DNA from: JBLHKS01 sp047620505
GTDB lineage: Bacteria; Verrucomicrobiota; Verrucomicrobiia; Verrucomicrobiales; DEV007
Direction: 5' to 3'
Assembly: GCA_047620505.1 (NCBI GenBank)
Contig: JBLHKS010000096.1
Coordinates: 1 to 25,967 of the forward strand
Length of the DNA stretch: 25,967 nucleotides
In this document: piece after piece, positions 21,669 through 25,967 of the stretch
Layout of the letters: each line of letters begins with the position of its first letter
How positions within the stretch are numbered: position 1 is the first letter of the stretch
Position numbers and translations under genes: made by a program
Notes under the pieces: generated by a model
What the model saw: the letters and a program-made list of their open reading frames with translations, nothing else
Told to the model about the DNA's origin: nothing
Database searches by the model: none

Positions 21669-23060
21669 GTGATACCCGCTAACCCGACTCCTAACTTTTC
21701 ACGTCGCCGATTCCTGCGCCGCAGCGCGCTCGGGATCGGATCGATCGGCTTAGCACAAATGGCGGCAAGCGAAGCCAATGCCGGATTCCACTTTCCAGCG
21801 CGGGCAAAATCGGTCATCCACATTTTTCTCAACGGCGGGATGTCGCAGGTGGATACGTTCGATCCAAAGCCGGAACTGACGAAGCGTGGCGGTCAGCAAC
21901 TGCCTTACGACAATCTACAAACCGAGCGTCGGACCGGTGTCGCGCTTCCGTCGCCATTCGAGTTTCAACAGCACGGCCAGAGCGGGATTCCCGTTAGCGA
22001 TCTCTTTCCGAAACTCGCCAAATGCGTCGACAAGATGGCGGTGATCCGTTCGATGCATGCCGAGCTTCCGAGTCATGAAATGTCGCTGATGCTCATGAAT
22101 TCCGGCGACCAACGATTGGTTCGGCCGAGCTTGGGTTCATGGTTAAACTGGGGCATGGGCTCTGAGAATAACAACTTGCCCGGTTACGTCGTGCTCTGCC
22201 CTGGCGGTCTACCCGTCGGCGGCACGAACAACTGGCGATCGGCGTTTCTACCTGGCGTTTATCAGGGCACGCTCGTCGACACAGCGCAGAGCGACCCGCG
22301 AAAGCTGATTTCGCACATCCAGAACGAGCGACTCTCCAAGGCTGAGCAAGCGCGTCAATTCGACTTGCTGCGTCGACTCAACGCTCGCCATCTCGATCAG
22401 CGTCCGAACGAAGCGGCGCTTGAAGCTCGAATTCAGTCTTTCGAATTGGCGTATCGAATGCAGGTCGAAGCGACGGACGCTTTTGACATCGGTCAGGAAC
22501 CAGAATCGATGCGCAAACTCTACGGAGAGGGTCAGCAGAACCAGCAGCTGCTCATGGCTCGTCGACTCGTCGAGCGAGGCGTACGCTTCGTCCAGATCTG
22601 GCACGGAAAATCGCAGCCGTGGGATAGCCACAACAACATCAAGAACGCCCACCGAAATGTGGCGAATCAGTGCGACCAGGGTTTGGCGGCTCTGATTACG
22701 GATCTGGATCAACGCGGGATGCTAGATGAAACACTCATCATATGCTCTGGCGAATTCGGCCGCACGCCGACGGTTGAACTCGGCGTAGCTGGAGGTGGCG
22801 CAACGGCGGGCCGCGATCACAATCACTGGGGCTTCTCGCTCTGGATGGCCGGCGGCGGGATCAAGGGCGGGACAATCCATGGAGCGACCGATGAGTTCGG
22901 CTTCAAAGCGGTCGAAAACCCAGTTTCGATTCACGACCTCCATGCGACAGTTCTGCATTTGTTAGGTATCGACCACAAACGCCTGACCTATCGCTATGCG
23001 GGTCGCGATTTCCGGCTGACCGATGTGCACGGTAACGTCGTGCACGCGGTGGTAGCTTGA
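21669..23060 (+). CDS. Tat-exported DUF1501 protein
   Basis: A 463-residue DUF1501 protein, a family related to the alkaline phosphatase/sulfatase superfamily and of unknown activity. The N-terminus holds a Tat signal, FSRRRFLRRSALGIGSIG, so it would be exported folded. Family motifs: IHIFLNGGMSQVDTFDPKP near the start, LPSHEMSLMLMNSGD, FVQIWHGKSQPWDSH, ICSGEFGRTPTV and RDHNHWGFSLWMAGGGIKGG, ending with a LHLLGIDHKRLTYRYAGRDF block. GTG 21669 is chosen as start because it lies five bases after the upstream stop and leads straight into the Tat signal; the frame stays open further back but that would overlap the DUF1553 coding end with non-signal sequence. It works as the usual partner of the DUF1549/DUF1553 protein. 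Confidence 0.92.
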   Translation: MIPANPTPNFSRRRFLRRSALGIGSIGLAQMAASEANAGFHFPARAKSVIHIFLNGGMSQVDTFDPKPELTKRGGQQLPYDNLQTERRTGVALPSPFEFQQHGQSGIPVSDLFPKLAKCVDKMAVIRSMHAELPSHEMSLMLMNSGDQRLVRPSLGSWLNWGMGSENNNLPGYVVLCPGGLPVGGTNNWRSAFLPGVYQGTLVDTAQSDPRKLISHIQNERLSKAEQARQFDLLRRLNARHLDQRPNEAALEARIQSFELAYRMQVEATDAFDIGQEPESMRKLYGEGQQNQQLLMARRLVERGVRFVQIWHGKSQPWDSHNNIKNAHRNVANQCDQGLAALITDLDQRGMLDETLIICSGEFGRTPTVELGVAGGGATAGRDHNHWGFSLWMAGGGIKGGTIHGATDEFGFKAVENPVSIHDLHATVLHLLGIDHKRLTYRYAGRDFRLTDVHGNVVHAVVA

Positions 23061-23298
23061 TTCTCGAACCATCCGTTCAATCTACGAGACAGTCAGCCTC
23101 GATAGCGCTGGATTCGTCCGAGTCCGAACTCGTTTAAGAAATCGTTGAAGGAGTAACAACGCGTAATGGAGCGAGCGTTCGGCATTGCACCCCTCCAACC
23201 CCGGCCAATCGTGACTCGGGGCGTGAAGGGCAAAAAGCGAGGATCGGTTAGTCGGTCATTTAAGGGGCGATTTACTAAACGACCCCACGACTCCTCAG
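23061..23298. other. Convergent intergenic region
   Basis: This 238-base gap lies between two convergent DUF1501 genes. It contains a weak imperfect hairpin near 23264-23286 (GGGGCG…CGACCCC, one bulge) with no T tract, and one small open frame from 23166 that I treat as unproven. I see no RNA gene or convincing terminator. Confidence 0.5.
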
Positions 23299-23345
23299 TC
23301 AGGCCAGCACCCCGGCGATTGGATTTGCCGCCTCGACTCCCGTGA
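23166..23345 (+). CDS. Possible small basic protein (uncertain)
   Basis: ATG 23166 opens a 59-codon frame ending TGA 23343-23345. It is preceded by AAGGAG at 23148-23153, twelve bases before the ATG, a strong Shine-Dalgarno match but at a long distance. The product would be highly basic (about 17 Lys/Arg of 59), with a KGKKRGSVSRSFKGRFTKR core and a proline-rich tail. Its last 47 bases overlap the 3' end of the opposing DUF1501 gene. No family recognised; it may be chance. Confidence 0.15.
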   Translation: MERAFGIAPLQPRPIVTRGVKGKKRGSVSRSFKGRFTKRPHDSSVRPAPRRLDLPPRLP

Positions 23346-24744
23346 GTTTGAAGTCGAGCCCGCGTGATCGGAAAGTGAGCCGCTCGTGGTCGATGCCCAT
23401 GCAGTGCAAAATCGTGGCATGCAGGTCGTGAGCGGTGACCGGGTTTTCGGCGATGTTGTAGGAAAACTCACAACTCTCGCCATAAGAAATACCCGGCTTG
23501 ATACCGCCGCCAGCAAGCCAGACAGAGAAACAACGAGGATGGTGATCGCGACCGTATTGTTCGCGGCTTAGCTTCCCCTGACAGTAGACCGTGCGACCAA
23601 ATTCGCCGCCCCAGAGGACGAGCGTCTCGTCCAGCAGACCACGCCGTCGAAGGTCTTTCAACAGGGCGGCTTGGGGCTGGTCGGTGTCCTCGCATTGCAT
23701 CGGCAGATCGCGGGTGACGCTGCCGTGGTGATCCCAGCCTCGGTGGTAGAGCTGGATGAATCGGACGTCGCGCTCGGCCATCCTCCGCGCCATCAGGCAG
23801 TTGAACGCGTAGCTGCCCGGCTTGCGGACATCGGGGCCATACATTTCAAGCGTCGCTTCTGACTCGTCAGAGAAGTCGGTTAGGTCGGGCACGCTGGCCT
23901 GCATGCGGTAAGCCATTTCATATTGCGCGATGCGGTCGAGCACCTCGCGGTCGCCGCTGACCTCGGCCTGTCTGCCGTTGAGTTCGGCGAGCATGTCGAG
24001 CATTTTTCGACGGTCGGAACGACGCATCCCTTCGGGGTCGGTCAGGAAGAGAACGGGATCTCGGCCGGCGCGGAACTGCACGCCTTGATGCTGACCGGGG
24101 AGGAACCCGGCGCCCCAGAGATGTGAGAACAAGGCCTGCATCTGCCCCCGGCCCTGACTGATCATGACGACGAAGCTCGGCAAGTCTTCGTTGGCGCTTC
24201 CCAAGCCGTAGGAGAGCCACGCGCCCATCGAGGGGCGACCGGGGAGCTGGTGGCCGGTCTGCATGAAGGTTACCGCGGGGCTGTGATTGATCTGCTCGGT
24301 GAGCATCGATTTTATCACACACATTTCTCCGGCCATCTCGCCAGTCTGGCGCAGCAGATCGGAAACCCAGAGTCCGTCTTGTTGGTTAGGGTGTTTGGTG
24401 AAAGTGAATGAAGAAGGTGCGATCGGAAAGCGCGCCTGATTCGCGGTCATGCCGGTGAGCCGCTGCGAGCCACGCACCGATGGAGGGAGGTCTTTGTCGT
24501 AAAACTCTCCAAGCCCGGGTTTGTGATCGAAGGTGTCGAGTTGCGACGGGGCACCCTCTTGGAAAAGGTAGATGATGCGCTTGGCCTTCGGCGCGAAATG
24601 GGAACCGGTAGAAGGTGCAGCGTTTCCCTCACCCAGCAGCTGCTGAAGCGCGGGGCCGCCGAGAAGGCCGAGGCCGCCGGCTCCTGCCCCTTTGAGAAGA
24701 GCGCGACGGTTGATGTTCAGCAAGCGGTCGTTGAGCGGATCCAT
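23299..24744 (-). CDS. DUF1501 protein (second copy)
   Basis: A 481-residue DUF1501 protein on the minus strand. The N-terminus NINRRALLKGAGAGGLGLLGG is a Tat-type twin-arginine signal. Family motifs include RIIYLFQEGAPSQLDTFDHKP, QINHSPAVTFMQTGHQLPGRP, FIQLYHRGWDHHGSV, LWGGEFGRTVYCQG, and GRDHHPRCFSVWLAGGGIKPG, with the C-terminal CMGIDHERLTFRSRGLDFKL block. ATG 24744 directly precedes the signal; a longer open frame to 24921 is rejected because it overlaps the upstream gene and is not signal-like. The upstream DUF1553 gene ends 16 bases earlier, so the two form an operon like the pair at 18950-23060. It differs clearly in sequence from the other DUF1501 protein and belongs to a different subgroup. 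Enzymatic activity is unknown. Confidence 0.93.
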   Translation of the reverse strand: MDPLNDRLLNINRRALLKGAGAGGLGLLGGPALQQLLGEGNAAPSTGSHFAPKAKRIIYLFQEGAPSQLDTFDHKPGLGEFYDKDLPPSVRGSQRLTGMTANQARFPIAPSSFTFTKHPNQQDGLWVSDLLRQTGEMAGEMCVIKSMLTEQINHSPAVTFMQTGHQLPGRPSMGAWLSYGLGSANEDLPSFVVMISQGRGQMQALFSHLWGAGFLPGQHQGVQFRAGRDPVLFLTDPEGMRRSDRRKMLDMLAELNGRQAEVSGDREVLDRIAQYEMAYRMQASVPDLTDFSDESEATLEMYGPDVRKPGSYAFNCLMARRMAERDVRFIQLYHRGWDHHGSVTRDLPMQCEDTDQPQAALLKDLRRRGLLDETLVLWGGEFGRTVYCQGKLSREQYGRDHHPRCFSVWLAGGGIKPGISYGESCEFSYNIAENPVTAHDLHATILHCMGIDHERLTFRSRGLDFKLTGVEAANPIAGVLA

Positions 24745-24760
24745 GTTTTTGTTTGGTTGG

Positions 24761-25967
24761 TCAGTCTCGGACGATGGTCTCATCCAGGTTGAGCACGGTG
24801 CTGGCGATGAGCATCCAAGCGGCGAGTTCCGCTTCGTCAAGCGCGGTAGCCGCGGCGGGCTGAGGGGTGGCGGCCCACAGACCGACTTTGCCTCCCTTGA
24901 AATCGCCGCGATTCGCATCATGCAAACCTAACGCGGTAATTTGAAGATCGCGGTCCCCAACTTCGAACAGGTTGCCAATCGTGAGGTTGAGCGGTCCACG
25001 AAGATCTCCCGGTTCATCGATCTTTGTTGGATTAAAATCGAAAAGGATCTTCGACTCAGCTTCGGGACCGATGGTGAATTTTGCGTTGCCCACAGCCCAG
25101 CGTCCGGCCTGTTCGTTTCCCGGCGTCATCGGTTTACCGAATCCGCCTGTGTATCGGGACGCAACCAACGACACCGCCGGCTCTGCAAAAAAAGCTGAGC
25201 CTCCGACGCCGGAAATATTCGCATCCCAGAAAGCGTTCGTGTCCTCGCCTCCGATCAGATACCGGCCATGCGCGGAGAGGGTAACCGGGGTGATCTCCAC
25301 GTAGGCGTAGCCGTCGGCATCCGGCTTCACTCCGTCCGGAACCGTTGCGGAAGCCAGCAAAGTCACGCCCTCGCCGGGAAACTCGCCCTGCTTGAGCAAC
25401 GCCGCCGCGTCCTCGGGCGCCGCTTTGAATCGCGTCTCGAAGCTCGCCAGTCCTTCGCTTAGCACCGCGAGATCTTCGGGCGACGGGCTGCGACTGGTGA
25501 CGCGTCGGAACATGCGAGTTAGTCGACCCTCGGCGCTTCCATCTGTTTCCAACGTGCGCATCGCCAGCACCTTCGCGCACTCGAGATGTTGCTCGTCGTT
25601 CATGGTGGCAAGCGCTTGCAGCGGCGTGTTCGTCGGCGTTCTCCGGGCGTTGCAGCCGTTGCGCTCTGGGGCGTCGAAGATGCTCATCGTCGGCGCCGGG
25701 CTGGTGCGTTTGTGGAAGGTGTAGATGCTGCGGCGGTAGAGGTCGTCGCCGGTTCCCCGCACGAAACGTCCGGTGGTCGAGCCCGGGTTGGCCTTCTCGA
25801 TCCATAGCCCAGCTGGCTGGTAAGGTTTGACCGGTGCGCCTCCGAGTTTTTCGACCAGCAGGCCGGAGGCGAAGAGCGCGGAGTCACGAATCTGCTCGGC
25901 GCTCAAACGCTGCCGTGGGAAACGACCGAGAAGGCGGTTATCAGGATCGAATTCCGCGTGATCGGGA
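24761..25967 (-). CDS. DUF1553 protein, C-terminal part (5' end beyond window), with an inserted beta-rich domain
   Basis: The frame is open from the right edge of the window to the stop at 24761-24763, so only the C-terminal 401 residues or so are seen. They start inside the DUF1553 domain: FDPDNRLLGRFPRQRLSAEQIRD, VKPYQPAGLW, DLYRRSIYTFHKRTSPAP, MSIFDAPERNGCNARR, TPTNTPLQALATMND. The family normally closes with a segment LDEAELAAWMLIASTVLNLDE directly after a LL…GE stretch. Here about 175 residues (24851-25381) are inserted between these two elements. The insert is rich in predicted strands and contains LLASATVPDG, ITPVTLSAHGRYLIGGED, RWAVGNAKF and LQITALGLHDANRGDFKGGKVGLW, which resemble adhesion- or carbohydrate-binding-type beta-sandwich modules. 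A cytochrome and DUF1549 part are expected to the right but not visible. It is the first partner of the adjacent DUF1501 gene. Confidence 0.9.
   Translation of the reverse strand, partial: PDHAEFDPDNRLLGRFPRQRLSAEQIRDSALFASGLLVEKLGGAPVKPYQPAGLWIEKANPGSTTGRFVRGTGDDLYRRSIYTFHKRTSPAPTMSIFDAPERNGCNARRTPTNTPLQALATMNDEQHLECAKVLAMRTLETDGSAEGRLTRMFRRVTSRSPSPEDLAVLSEGLASFETRFKAAPEDAAALLKQGEFPGEGVTLLASATVPDGVKPDADGYAYVEITPVTLSAHGRYLIGGEDTNAFWDANISGVGGSAFFAEPAVSLVASRYTGGFGKPMTPGNEQAGRWAVGNAKFTIGPEAESKILFDFNPTKIDEPGDLRGPLNLTIGNLFEVGDRDLQITALGLHDANRGDFKGGKVGLWAATPQPAAATALDEAELAAWMLIASTVLNLDETIVRD

Noticed and set aside
23264..23286. Hairpin between the convergent DUF1501 genes as a terminator
   Set aside because: Short imperfect stem with a bulge and no T tract on either side.
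24745..24921. Upstream extension of the minus-strand DUF1501 protein
   Set aside because: The 59 extra residues overlap the coding end of the DUF1553 gene and would bury the twin-arginine signal.
1..25967. CRISPR arrays, insertion sequences, integrase or phage genes, riboswitches
   Set aside because: I looked for repeated spacers, terminal inverted repeats, transposase motifs and conserved aptamer-like leaders and saw none.

Overview
The window looks like a chromosomal piece of a member of the PVC superphylum, most likely Verrucomicrobiota or a related planctomycete-like lineage. The evidence is two separate DUF1549/DUF1553 (planctomycete cytochrome-c type) + DUF1501 gene pairs, a secreted sulfatase, a bacterial deoxyhypusine-synthase-like gene, and an E1 component of 2-oxoglutarate dehydrogenase with the N-terminus I associate with this group. 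Base composition is moderately GC-rich and even. I see no phage, transposon, integron, CRISPR or rRNA. Almost no start codon has a clear Shine-Dalgarno sequence in front of it. This assignment is inference from gene content, not a database result.

Layout, left to right. (1) 1-3753: the tail of an unidentified gene, a deoxyhypusine-synthase-like gene, a convergent MATE exporter, and a divergently transcribed polyamine-type substrate-binding lipoprotein ending at a strong hairpin terminator. (2) 3889-10706: a large Cache/HAMP/PAS hybrid histidine kinase, then the sucA-sucB pair (E1 and E2 of 2-oxoglutarate dehydrogenase, no E3 here). (3) 10773-10849: tRNA-Pro(GGG). (4) 10926-11463: a secreted SnoaL/DUF4440-like gene broken by an exact 7-bp tandem duplication. 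(5) 15475-11524, minus strand: two adjacent genes that are each two-enzyme fusions, PhoD-like phosphatase + D-aminoacylase-type amidohydrolase, followed by nitrilase + M23 metallopeptidase. (6) 15584-23060: a secreted beta-propeller protein, a remnant of a BNR-repeat gene (minus strand), a sulfatase, a DUF1549/DUF1553 cytochrome-like protein and a Tat-exported DUF1501 protein. (7) 25967-23299, minus strand: a second DUF1553-DUF1501 pair, entering from the right edge and converging on the first; its DUF1553 protein carries an unusual inserted beta-rich domain.

How the genes fit together. The left part suggests polyamine metabolism or uptake. sucA-sucB is core TCA cycle. The right half is a typical PVC envelope/periplasmic hydrolase region, with nearly every product carrying a signal peptide. 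The most unusual content is the pair of composite hydrolases at 11524-15475, whose four activities (phosphodiesterase, D-amino-acid deacylase, carbon-nitrogen hydrolase, M23 endopeptidase) could act on peptidoglycan- or envelope-derived material; that joint role is a hypothesis. Two broken genes (10926-11463 and 16966-17329) flank this block.
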